Of a stretch of DNA of 31,729 nt, positions 23,373 through 31,321 are shown in pieces. The translations under genes and the position numbers were made by a program. Location: positions 1 to 31,729 of the forward strand of contig CAMOIX010000024.1 in NCBI GenBank assembly GCA_946616365.1. Reading direction: 5' to 3'. Each line of letters opens with the position of its first letter. Position 1 is the first letter of the stretch. A model generated the notes under the pieces. The model saw only the letters and a program-made list of their open reading frames with translations. It did no database searches and was not told where the DNA came from. The DNA comes from AC2028 sp002373595. Lineage in GTDB: Bacteria > Bacillota > Clostridia > Lachnospirales > Lachnospiraceae.

Positions 23373-26048
23373 CTATTTCCTCGCAAACAATAGTCCGAAT
23401 GTTCCGGGTCCGCAGTTGATCGATATCGCGGATGTCGCCTTCTGGAGATATACTTTCTCGAATGGAACTTTGTACAGTACGTCCTCTTTGATCTTCTCGA
23501 TCTCGCTCTTACGCATGCCTACATAGGTAATGAAAAGAACTGATGTATCGATCTCTTCGGGATTCCTGAGAGCCTTCTCGATATACTTCCTTCTGTATCT
23601 TGCACGGTTTCCGATTATGATACCGCCGATCTTCATGGCACTGTCCTTGAGGACAATGATCGGATGAAGCATGAATGCTCTGCAGAGTTTGTATGCCTTC
23701 TCTGACATCCTTCCTCCGCGGTAGAGGTATTCGGTTGTATCCATAATGAAGCTTGAATTGATCTTGTTTCTCAGCTTCTCAAGCTCGGGAACTACCATAT
23801 CCGTCTCGGTAAGTCCGCTGTCTGCAAGTTCCTTTGCTGCCATGACCATGAGTCCGGTTCCGCTGGATAGGTGTCCGGAATCGACGACACTTACATTGTA
23901 GAACGAGAGTGCCGCTTCACATGCATTTGCAAATCCGCGGCTCGAATTCTTGGCCATCGCTATATGGATGATGTGCTGTGCGTAGGAAAGCTGTTCAGCA
24001 AAGAATGCTTCATAATCCTCCGGTTCAGGTGCTTCGCTTCGCGCAGTCGCATCTTTCTTGTCGAGATACTTAAGTATCACATCTCCCTCTGCCTCTATAC
24101 CGTCAGAGAAGATACCCTTCTCCGTATATACCTTGTAAGAGAGCACGGGAACTTTAAGTGACTTGAGCATAGCCTTGGGCAGGTCACATATACTGTCGGT
24201 CGTGATGAGGAGAGGCACCTTCCTTCTGAGTTCACGAACGACCTTCTCGGATTCGTATTTAACGTTTTCATCTTCCTTGATCTGGACTATATCATCGGGA
24301 AGGAGGTCCAAGAGTGTCTTCTCAAGCGCTGCAGCATCTACGGGCTTAAGGAGATATCCGTCAAAGCCTTCTCTCTTGTAGAGTGCCTGGTTCTCACTTC
24401 CTGCATTTGCGGTGAGTGCGACTATCGGAATATCCTTGCACAGTCCGCCCGACTGCTCTCTGATAGCATGCATACACTCGATGCCATCCATACCGGGCAT
24501 CATATGGTCCATGAGGATGACATTGTATCTGTCCTCTGCGGTAAGCTTCAGTGCTTCCTCTCCGCTCTCCGCGGTAAATGTCTGTACTTTGGTATCACGA
24601 AGGAGCTTGGTGGCAACGAGAAGGTTGGCAGTGTTGTCGTCTACGATGAGCACCTTTGCCTTCGGAGCCTCGAAACTCTGATGATAGATCTCTCTGCCGC
24701 CGTGACTGTACTTGCCCGGCTCGTACTTACCTATCGCTCTCTCGTCTGCGATCTCCTGCTCAAGTGTAACTACAAATGTCGAGCCCTTGGTGTAGATACT
24801 GTTGACGGATATCTCTCCGCCGAGGAGATCTACGAGCTGCTTAACTATCGAAAGACCGAGTCCGGTTCCCTCTATGTATTTATTCTTTGATTCGTCCTCT
24901 CTTCTGAAAGCATCAAAGAGATGAGGTATGCTCTCCTTTCGGATACCCATACCGGTATCCTCCACGGAGTATGTTACGAGCACTTTACTCTGCTCAGTCT
25001 TGCGGCAGTGTATCGATAGCGTGACACTTCCCTCCTGGGTATACTTGACCGCATTGTTCAGCAGATTGATAAGTATCTGTTTGATACGGACTTCATCACA
25101 CACAAGGCTCGCCGGAAGACCGGGGTCTACGTCCACCGCAAACTGAAGTCCCTTTTCATTTGCTCTTACCCAGATCATGTTTACGATCTCGGAGAGCATC
25201 GCACCTACATCGTAAGGCATCTTCAGGATGTCCATCTTTCCGGATTCGATCTTGGACATATCGAGGATATCGTTTATCAGTGAGAGGAGGATCTTGGATG
25301 CCGATCTGATATTTCTCGCATCATCAGCAACCTCATCCGAGATATCCTCTCTGAGTATCATCTCGTTTAATCCGATGATAGTATTGATAGGAGTCCTGAT
25401 CTCATGGCTCATGCTCGAGAAGAATTTGTTCTGAGCTTTATTCAGTTCCTCTATCTCTTTTGCCTGTTCCTTGGCTCTGTTGTTCTCTCCGATGAAGAGC
25501 TTGTTAAGTATATAGACGATCGCAAATACGACAAGTCCTGCAAGTATCGTTGCCGCCAGCTGATCGGTGTACATCATCGAATTCGAATGCTTTGCGATAA
25601 GATCGGGGTGCATATAATCAATGAGATACTCGATAACAACCAGCACGGTGAGTGCAGCGAGGAATACTACTCTGAGCTTACCTGTAATAATGAGTCCAAT
25701 ATACAGATAGGAGAATGATACCCACAGCATAGAGCCGCCGGTAACTCCGCCGCCGAAGAAAAATGTTACCGGAAGGACTCCGAAGATGATACCCATCGCT
25801 ATAACAGCCGCGCCGATATCCGCTCTCTTCTTTTTGGCCGCTGCGATAGTTATAAACGGCGATACAACAAGCATGAAAGCGAGTGCAACTATCTCAAAGA
25901 TATTCTCTCCAAAGATGATATCGCTCAGACACACCAGCATGATCGAGAGTTCAGCGATGCATGTAAGTATGATGAATACTCTCTCCTGGAATTCTCTCTT
26001 GGGGCTTATAATATCGTTGTATAATTCACGTATCCGATTTCTCATCAT
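23373..26048 (-). CDS. Hybrid histidine kinase fused to a DegV-type lipid-binding domain
   Basis: 891 residues. About six transmembrane helices (24-185). HisKA with H215 in SMSHEIRTPIN. HATPase with N331 (LLNNAVKYT), DTGMG (364-368) and GTGLGLS (394-400). A receiver (about 464-583) with D470/D471, D514 in MDHMMPGMDG, T546 and K568. Then a complete DegV-type domain (about 612-890): ITTDSICDLP, a SEAPEPEDYEAFF segment where DegV proteins have TSQPSP, NSSRGF at the SGT region, EYLYRGGRMS and the terminal CGPGTFGLLF. DegV/FakB proteins bind fatty acids; the His that often precedes GPG is Asn-Cys here, so the ligand may differ. The ATG overlaps the upstream gene's stop. Confidence 0.9.
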   Translation of the reverse strand: MMRNRIRELYNDIISPKREFQERVFIILTCIAELSIMLVCLSDIIFGENIFEIVALAFMLVVSPFITIAAAKKKRADIGAAVIAMGIIFGVLPVTFFFGGGVTGGSMLWVSFSYLYIGLIITGKLRVVFLAALTVLVVIEYLIDYMHPDLIAKHSNSMMYTDQLAATILAGLVVFAIVYILNKLFIGENNRAKEQAKEIEELNKAQNKFFSSMSHEIRTPINTIIGLNEMILREDISDEVADDARNIRSASKILLSLINDILDMSKIESGKMDILKMPYDVGAMLSEIVNMIWVRANEKGLQFAVDVDPGLPASLVCDEVRIKQILINLLNNAVKYTQEGSVTLSIHCRKTEQSKVLVTYSVEDTGMGIRKESIPHLFDAFRREDESKNKYIEGTGLGLSIVKQLVDLLGGEISVNSIYTKGSTFVVTLEQEIADERAIGKYEPGKYSHGGREIYHQSFEAPKAKVLIVDDNTANLLVATKLLRDTKVQTFTAESGEEALKLTAEDRYNVILMDHMMPGMDGIECMHAIREQSGGLCKDIPIVALTANAGSENQALYKREGFDGYLLKPVDAAALEKTLLDLLPDDIVQIKEDENVKYESEKVVRELRRKVPLLITTDSICDLPKAMLKSLKVPVLSYKVYTEKGIFSDGIEAEGDVILKYLDKKDATARSEAPEPEDYEAFFAEQLSYAQHIIHIAMAKNSSRGFANACEAALSFYNVSVVDSGHLSSGTGLMVMAAKELADSGLTETDMVVPELEKLRNKINSSFIMDTTEYLYRGGRMSEKAYKLCRAFMLHPIIVLKDSAMKIGGIIIGNRARYRRKYIEKALRNPEEIDTSVLFITYVGMRKSEIEKIKEDVLYKVPFEKVYLQKATSAISINCGPGTFGLLFARK

Positions 26049-28714
26049 TCGCCCTCCGGAGTAAACTCTAACACACCGTCTTCTTCATCCGGCGAAAATT
26101 CGATCACTTCTTCTTCCGCATCGGGAGTAAACTCAAGCACATCTCCCGTATCCGCACTCTCGGCTGATACAAGACCGAGCATCTCACTTATCGCTCTCAG
26201 CAGACTCTCGTACTTCTGAATAAACTCAGCGTGTCCTTCTCTGACTATGTCTTCGTTGCCTGCCTTTGCTGCTTCCTCAAGTACTCTTGCAGCCTCGGAG
26301 AGATCCATCGCTCCGATCATCTTGGATGTACTCTTGATCGCATGGACTTTGATGGCGTAGTCTTTCCAGTTTGCGGCATCGTAGAATCCCGCAACATCAT
26401 CTATCTTCTGTTTATAATTCTTGGCATACTCGGCGAGGAGCTGCTTATAGAAATCATCCTCTCCTCTGCAGTAGACCATTCCTTTCTCAACATCCACGCC
26501 GAGCTTCCTGATCGCATCGTACTTATCGCGAGCAGTATTCTGAGGTGCTGCGGTCTCCTGCTCCTTTATAGCAGCATTATCAGTGTCTGCCTTATCGGCA
26601 GATTCCTTGTCTGCAGGTGCTGTGCCCTCGCGTACGATATCCGGTTTGATCTCCACCTTCTCGTATACGATCGCAGACTTCGGAAGGATCTTCTTGAGGA
26701 CACGTTCAAACTCTGTGATCTCGATAGGCTTGGGGATAAATCCGTCGAATCCCTCGGAGAGGAACATCTCCTTAGCCGAGCTTATCGCATTGGCAGTAAG
26801 TGCTACGATACAGAGTTCCTTCTTGAGTCTTGCAGCATTGAAGCGAAGTCTCTTCATCGCCTCGACACCATCCATCTCAGGCATCATGTGATCCATAAAG
26901 ATGATGTCATAATCTTCCTGGGCGCACATTCCTATTGCTTCGCGTCCGCCCGATGCGGTAGAAACGATCATTCCGTATGTCTCGAAGATGCCCTTCGCAA
27001 CAAGGAGGTTCATAGGTTCGTCATCGACAACGAGTGCCCTGAGTCCGGGTGTTGTCATCTTCTCATCCTTGTCGCTCTCGACACCGTCAAACGCATGATT
27101 GAGGAAGCTTACTATCTGTCCGCCGTAGAAAGGCTTGGGAAGGAGCGATAATCCGTGTCCCACAGGACCGGTAAATCCTCTGTCCGCAACAACGGCAACA
27201 TTCATCTTTCTTGCGATCGTATCTATCAGTTCTCTGTTCTCGAGATATTCTCCCGTACCTACAAAGAGGTGCGTGATCTTCTCGGTGGCGATGAGTTTCT
27301 CAAGTTCCTCTCTCGACTGGACTCTCCTAAACGCAACACCGAGTTCTAACGAGAGGTGTGCGATCATGCGCATGTAATACTCTCTGATACTCTGGTGACC
27401 CGTGGTCATGAATCCGAGGAATCCTGCAGCGATACAGTTCTCTCTGCCCTTTACGGATAGACAGGGGATCGGATTGTCGACCGTCTGAGGGATGCTGACT
27501 CTTACCGTCGTTCCTTCTCCCTCTGCGCTCTCTATAGCGAGTACACCATTCATCGCTTTGGTAAATCCGTTTACGATAGGAATACCGAGTCCGAGTCCTC
27601 CTGCTGTTCTCGTTCTGCCTGAGTCTGACTGGTAGAACTTCTCGTAAGCATGCTCGACCTCTTCCTCATTCATTCCCGCACCGGTGTCCTGAACTTCGAG
27701 AACAAGGTTGATGCCATACTCTCTCTTCACAGGGTAGATATGTACATTTACTCCGCCCTCTTTGGTGAATTTAAATCCGTTAACGATCAGGTGCCACAGG
27801 ATCTTCTTGATCTTGCTCGCATCACCCGTGATCTCTGCGGGGATATTGGGTTCCATATCTATAACGAGATCGAGATCGTAATCCTCTGTAAATGAAAGCT
27901 GAACAAGCAGGTCGTTGATCAGGGAATTGATCATGTAGGTCTCATTGTTGACGCTGAGTTTATTCATATCGATCTCGGTGAAATCAAGGATATCACCTAT
28001 CTGCTCGGATACTCTGTGACCCGCACCGGAGATCGCATTCACATTTGAAAGAACCGCTTCGGGGAGATTCTCTTTCTCAAGTACTGCGGACAATCCCATG
28101 ACCGCATTGACGGGAGTCCTGATCTCATGCGAAACATTTGCAAGGAAATTGTCGAGTCTCTCGGTAGCAGCTTTGAGTTCCTCTATCTCATCGTGTGATC
28201 TGGACAGAACCTTCGACCAGTTGTCGATGATGGTACGCGCTACTATTCCTGCCAGTATGACCATGGCAACGTGCATGAACGATCTGGATATCTCCAGACT
28301 TCCGAACTTCTCACCGCTCCTTACCATGGCGATGATGTCGTAGCCAAACGTGATCACAAATGTCGCCTGACAGAGCTTGATCAGACTCTTTACTCCGGTC
28401 ATGGAGTATATCATTATAACGACGGACATGACGAGTGCTATATCAAATGTACTCGTGAGATGTATCCCGTAGAAAAAGTATGTCGCCATCATCATGACAG
28501 AGTACAGCCAAAGTCTCGAGCCCTCATTCAGTCTCTGCTGAATATGCATGATCCATGCGAGTACAGTTCCCGCAAGTATCAGAATGATCGCCCATTTCTC
28601 CCAGTCCATAAGGAACGATTCTCCGATGAGTATGGCGGAGAAAAACGTATAGCTTATGAGTATGGTCATATGTGATGCTTTGAATACATCATTTTCTTCG
28701 TTTCGCTGGTTCAT
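26045..28714 (-). CDS. Membrane hybrid histidine kinase with pseudo-receiver, receiver and Hpt
   Basis: I start at the ATG at 28714, with GGAGAGGT upstream, rather than the GTG at 28732 that overlaps the previous stop; 889 residues. About six transmembrane helices (20-165). HisKA with H196 (ANVSHEIRTPVN). HATPase with N312 (IVNGFKFT), DTGAG and GLGLG. A receiver-like segment (about 424-542) lacks the acidic pocket and phospho-Asp but keeps LPKPF, so it is a pseudo-receiver. A true receiver (about 560-677) has D563/D564, D608 (MDHMMPEMDG), T641 and K662. A long charged linker leads to an Hpt domain with H791 (VHAIKSTSKMIGA). The tail holds three acidic repeats (VLEFTPD, VIEFSPD, VLEFTPE). It can carry a full internal phosphorelay. 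Confidence 0.9.
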   Translation of the reverse strand: MNQRNEENDVFKASHMTILISYTFFSAILIGESFLMDWEKWAIILILAGTVLAWIMHIQQRLNEGSRLWLYSVMMMATYFFYGIHLTSTFDIALVMSVVIMIYSMTGVKSLIKLCQATFVITFGYDIIAMVRSGEKFGSLEISRSFMHVAMVILAGIVARTIIDNWSKVLSRSHDEIEELKAATERLDNFLANVSHEIRTPVNAVMGLSAVLEKENLPEAVLSNVNAISGAGHRVSEQIGDILDFTEIDMNKLSVNNETYMINSLINDLLVQLSFTEDYDLDLVIDMEPNIPAEITGDASKIKKILWHLIVNGFKFTKEGGVNVHIYPVKREYGINLVLEVQDTGAGMNEEEVEHAYEKFYQSDSGRTRTAGGLGLGIPIVNGFTKAMNGVLAIESAEGEGTTVRVSIPQTVDNPIPCLSVKGRENCIAAGFLGFMTTGHQSIREYYMRMIAHLSLELGVAFRRVQSREELEKLIATEKITHLFVGTGEYLENRELIDTIARKMNVAVVADRGFTGPVGHGLSLLPKPFYGGQIVSFLNHAFDGVESDKDEKMTTPGLRALVVDDEPMNLLVAKGIFETYGMIVSTASGGREAIGMCAQEDYDIIFMDHMMPEMDGVEAMKRLRFNAARLKKELCIVALTANAISSAKEMFLSEGFDGFIPKPIEITEFERVLKKILPKSAIVYEKVEIKPDIVREGTAPADKESADKADTDNAAIKEQETAAPQNTARDKYDAIRKLGVDVEKGMVYCRGEDDFYKQLLAEYAKNYKQKIDDVAGFYDAANWKDYAIKVHAIKSTSKMIGAMDLSEAARVLEEAAKAGNEDIVREGHAEFIQKYESLLRAISEMLGLVSAESADTGDVLEFTPDAEEEVIEFSPDEEDGVLEFTPEGE

Positions 28715-28728
28715 CTCGACCTCTCCGA

Positions 28729-31092
28729 TCACTGCTCTTTAAGAGTGTACTCTGCGTCCTCGTCGATCATGGCAAGCATGATGTCCGCAAAGACAGGATC
28801 AAACTGCGTTCCCTTTCCTTTCTCTATCTCTTCTCTTACAACTCCCTGAGGCAGAACATCACGATAACTTCTGCGGCTGCTCATCGCATCGTAAGCATCT
28901 GCTATCGCTACTATCCTTGCTTCCTCGGGAATATCCAATCCTTTGAGGTTGTCGGGATATCCGCCGCCGCCGTATCTCTCATGATGCCATCTCGCACCTA
29001 TCGCAAGCGAAGGCATCTCTCTGATGTTCTTAAGTATCCTTGCGCCCATGACGGGGTGATTCTTGATGACTTCAAATTCATCATCAGAAAGTCTGGCGGG
29101 TTTATTGATGATCGCATCGGGAACACCGATCTTTCCAACATCGTGCAGCAGACCTATCATGTATATGTCTTCGAGCTTTTTCTCGCTGTATCCGTATCTC
29201 TTTGCGATCTCTCTCGAATACTTGGCAACGCGGCCGGAGTGACCGTTGGTATATGTATCCTTCGCGTCTATCGCCTCCGCAAGTGCCTGAACGACATGCA
29301 GGAAGAGACTCTTATTCTCTTTTGACTTCTTCTCTACCTCATTGCTCAGGTGTCTCTGCAGTGTGACGAGCTCTATGATGTGGCGGACTCTCAGGAGCAG
29401 TACTTCGGGGACGAAGGGCTTCTTGATGAAGTCCATGGCTCCGAGTGCAAGTCCCTTGCTCTCAGACTCCTCGCTCTCATCCGCAGTCAGGAATATAACG
29501 GGAATGTCCGCTATATCCTTCTCCATGGTGCGGACTTTTTTCATAGTTTCAAATCCGTCCATGCCCGGCATGTTGATATCAAGCAGTATCGCATTGGGCA
29601 CATTCTTCTCGAGATAGTCGATGAGTGCCTGTCCCGACTTGAGCGCAGTTACATAGAATCCTGCTTTGCTTAAGATATGACCGGCCATCTGAAGGTTAGC
29701 GGTATCGTCATCGACAACTGCGATCCTTACTTTGTCGGATGTGCGTCCCTTCTCCTCGCCGGTTCCTACAAACTCTGATTCAAAGGTGATCTGTACTCCT
29801 TCTCCGTGAGCCTCATGCCACTTCCTGAGTATCTCGCCTATTACCTTGTCTATGGAATCCTCGCGGATATCGGAGAGGAGAACGAAATACCTGTTGGATC
29901 TGTTGCGCATGTAAAGGTCGGATTTTCTTAAGGATCCTCCGACATGCTCTCCGAATTCATCACAGATATTCATGAAGGTCGCTTCGTCCATGTCGGAAGC
30001 TCTGTTCAGAGTAAACATGACTTTGCATGCCGATCCCTGGTTACGGGAGATATATCTCATGATATATCTGTAAACATAAGCGAATGAATTTTTGTCGAGC
30101 TGAAGCGCCATATTGGAAACGGAACGCTCCTCAAGTATCTTGGAAACGACGGAGATATCGGAATCGAGATCCTCCTCTTCCTCTCCGCCAAACATGTTTA
30201 TGTTGTACATGGCATAGCCGTGCTTGCCGTTTCTCTTAACGTTGTAGAGTGCTTTGTCGGCGAGCTTGGTCAGTTCATGATAGTCCTTTCCGAAGTCGGG
30301 AACGAGCACAGCTCCGATGGATGCGCCGAGAGGAATGTCCATATCTTCGCCCATCAGTTTCTTTGCTTCCTCAAGGACTCCTTCGTTGACTCTCCCGGAG
30401 AAATCAGCGACCGCTTCCTCAGTGGTCATGCCGATTGCAAAGGCGGAGAACTCGTCTCCTCCGAGTCTTGCGCACTTACTGCCTTCGGGAACATTTCTCG
30501 CGAGGACATCCGCAAAGCTTATGAGCACGCGGTCTCCCATGTCATGTCCGTATATATCGTTTACAAGCTTGAATGAATCAAGATCTATCATGAGAACTGC
30601 GCCGTTTCGAAGTTTGCAATCGGCGTCAAGTTCAAGATTGGCTGCTGCCTTATTTAAGAATCCGGTAAGCTTATCGGTGGAAGCTTCCTCCTTGAGAGTG
30701 AGGATCTTCTCCTGCTTAGAGAGGATATTGTTGATACGCTTTACAAGTACCTCGGGATCGAACGGCTTTCTGATATAGTCGGAGACACCGACCTCGAAGC
30801 CCATGGTCTCGGTATCGGAAGTATCGTCAGCCGTGAGGAATACGACCGGTACCTCCTCCATCTTGTTCTCCCTCTCGAATGCGCGGAGCCTGTCGAGAGT
30901 CTCGAATCCATCCATCTCAGGCATCTTGATATCCAGCAATATGAGATCCGGCACGCCGTTCTCTTTTACGTAATCAAGAAGTGCGGGACCCGACTTTAAT
31001 GCCGTGACTCGCATGTTTGCCTTGCTGAGTATATGACCTGCCATCTTTAGATTGGCTGTGTCATCGTCAACAATGATGATCCAATCCGCCAT
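28729..31092 (-). CDS. REC-GGDEF-REC-HD-GYP c-di-GMP synthesis/degradation regulator
   Basis: 787-residue soluble protein. REC1 (about 3-125) with D54 and K109. GGDEF diguanylate cyclase (about 135-297) with intact ARLGGDEF (208-215) and no evident RxxD inhibitory site. A degenerate GGDEF-like segment (about 312-450) where the motif reads NRSNRYF. REC2 (about 455-575) with D505 and K558. HD-GYP phosphodiesterase (about 595-775) with H650-D651 and GGGGYP. REC1 and REC2 are near-duplicates (VDDDTANLxMAGHILSKA in both). It has the parts to both make and break c-di-GMP under phosphorylation control. ATG at 31092 follows GGAGGATAAGGT. It is first in the signalling operon. Confidence 0.93.
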   Translation of the reverse strand: MADWIIIVDDDTANLKMAGHILSKANMRVTALKSGPALLDYVKENGVPDLILLDIKMPEMDGFETLDRLRAFERENKMEEVPVVFLTADDTSDTETMGFEVGVSDYIRKPFDPEVLVKRINNILSKQEKILTLKEEASTDKLTGFLNKAAANLELDADCKLRNGAVLMIDLDSFKLVNDIYGHDMGDRVLISFADVLARNVPEGSKCARLGGDEFSAFAIGMTTEEAVADFSGRVNEGVLEEAKKLMGEDMDIPLGASIGAVLVPDFGKDYHELTKLADKALYNVKRNGKHGYAMYNINMFGGEEEEDLDSDISVVSKILEERSVSNMALQLDKNSFAYVYRYIMRYISRNQGSACKVMFTLNRASDMDEATFMNICDEFGEHVGGSLRKSDLYMRNRSNRYFVLLSDIREDSIDKVIGEILRKWHEAHGEGVQITFESEFVGTGEEKGRTSDKVRIAVVDDDTANLQMAGHILSKAGFYVTALKSGQALIDYLEKNVPNAILLDINMPGMDGFETMKKVRTMEKDIADIPVIFLTADESEESESKGLALGAMDFIKKPFVPEVLLLRVRHIIELVTLQRHLSNEVEKKSKENKSLFLHVVQALAEAIDAKDTYTNGHSGRVAKYSREIAKRYGYSEKKLEDIYMIGLLHDVGKIGVPDAIINKPARLSDDEFEVIKNHPVMGARILKNIREMPSLAIGARWHHERYGGGGYPDNLKGLDIPEEARIVAIADAYDAMSSRRSYRDVLPQGVVREEIEKGKGTQFDPVFADIMLAMIDEDAEYTLKEQ

Positions 31093-31134
31093 ACCTTATC
31101 CTCCTGCGGTACTCCCCCCCCAAAAAAGCGACAC

Positions 31135-31160
31135 AAAAACTACTGCTGCCATGAGCAGTA
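31135..31160 (-). terminator. Terminator-like hairpin in the signalling-operon leader (possible attenuator)
   Basis: On the minus strand TACTGCT and AGCAGTA pair (7 bp, 6-nt loop), followed after one G by five T. It begins only about 8 nt after the predicted transcription start and about 45 nt before the first start codon, so it could attenuate rather than end transcription. Confidence 0.4.
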
Positions 31161-31173
31161 AAAATATTTCTTC

Positions 31174-31201
31174 ATTATAATGCGACACAAGAGATGCTCA
31201 A
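31174..31201 (-). promoter_or_regulatory. Promoter of the signalling operon
   Basis: Minus strand: TTGAGC (31196-31201), 16 bp, perfect -10 TATAAT (31174-31179). Predicted start near 31167 gives a leader of about 75 nt. The 9-mer TTGTGTCGC occurs twice on this strand, in the spacer (31182-31190) and in the leader (31128-31136). A run of eight G lies just before the ribosome site. I found no recognisable c-di-GMP riboswitch here. Confidence 0.6.
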
Positions 31202-31237
31202 GATAATAATACGACAGAATACGCGTTTTTGCAATAA

Positions 31238-31280
31238 ATATACGCATTTACGAGGCCCTATGCCCCATAAATGCGCATAT
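31238..31280 (-). terminator. Long hairpin after the CAP-domain gene
   Basis: Thirteen-base arms (31238-31250 with 31268-31280, one G-U pair) around an inner GGGGC/GCCTC pairing, followed on the minus strand by TTTATTGC. It lies about 40 bp past the CAP gene stop and is probably its terminator, though the T-tract is weak. Confidence 0.55.
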
Positions 31281-31321
31281 ATAAATAACAAACGATATTC
31301 AATATACGATCCCGATCTGCC

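Noticed and set aside
31093..31321. c-di-GMP (GEMM) riboswitch before the signalling operon.
   Set aside because: The expected conserved core and tandem helices were not visible; only a simple hairpin and a separate terminator-like structure were found.
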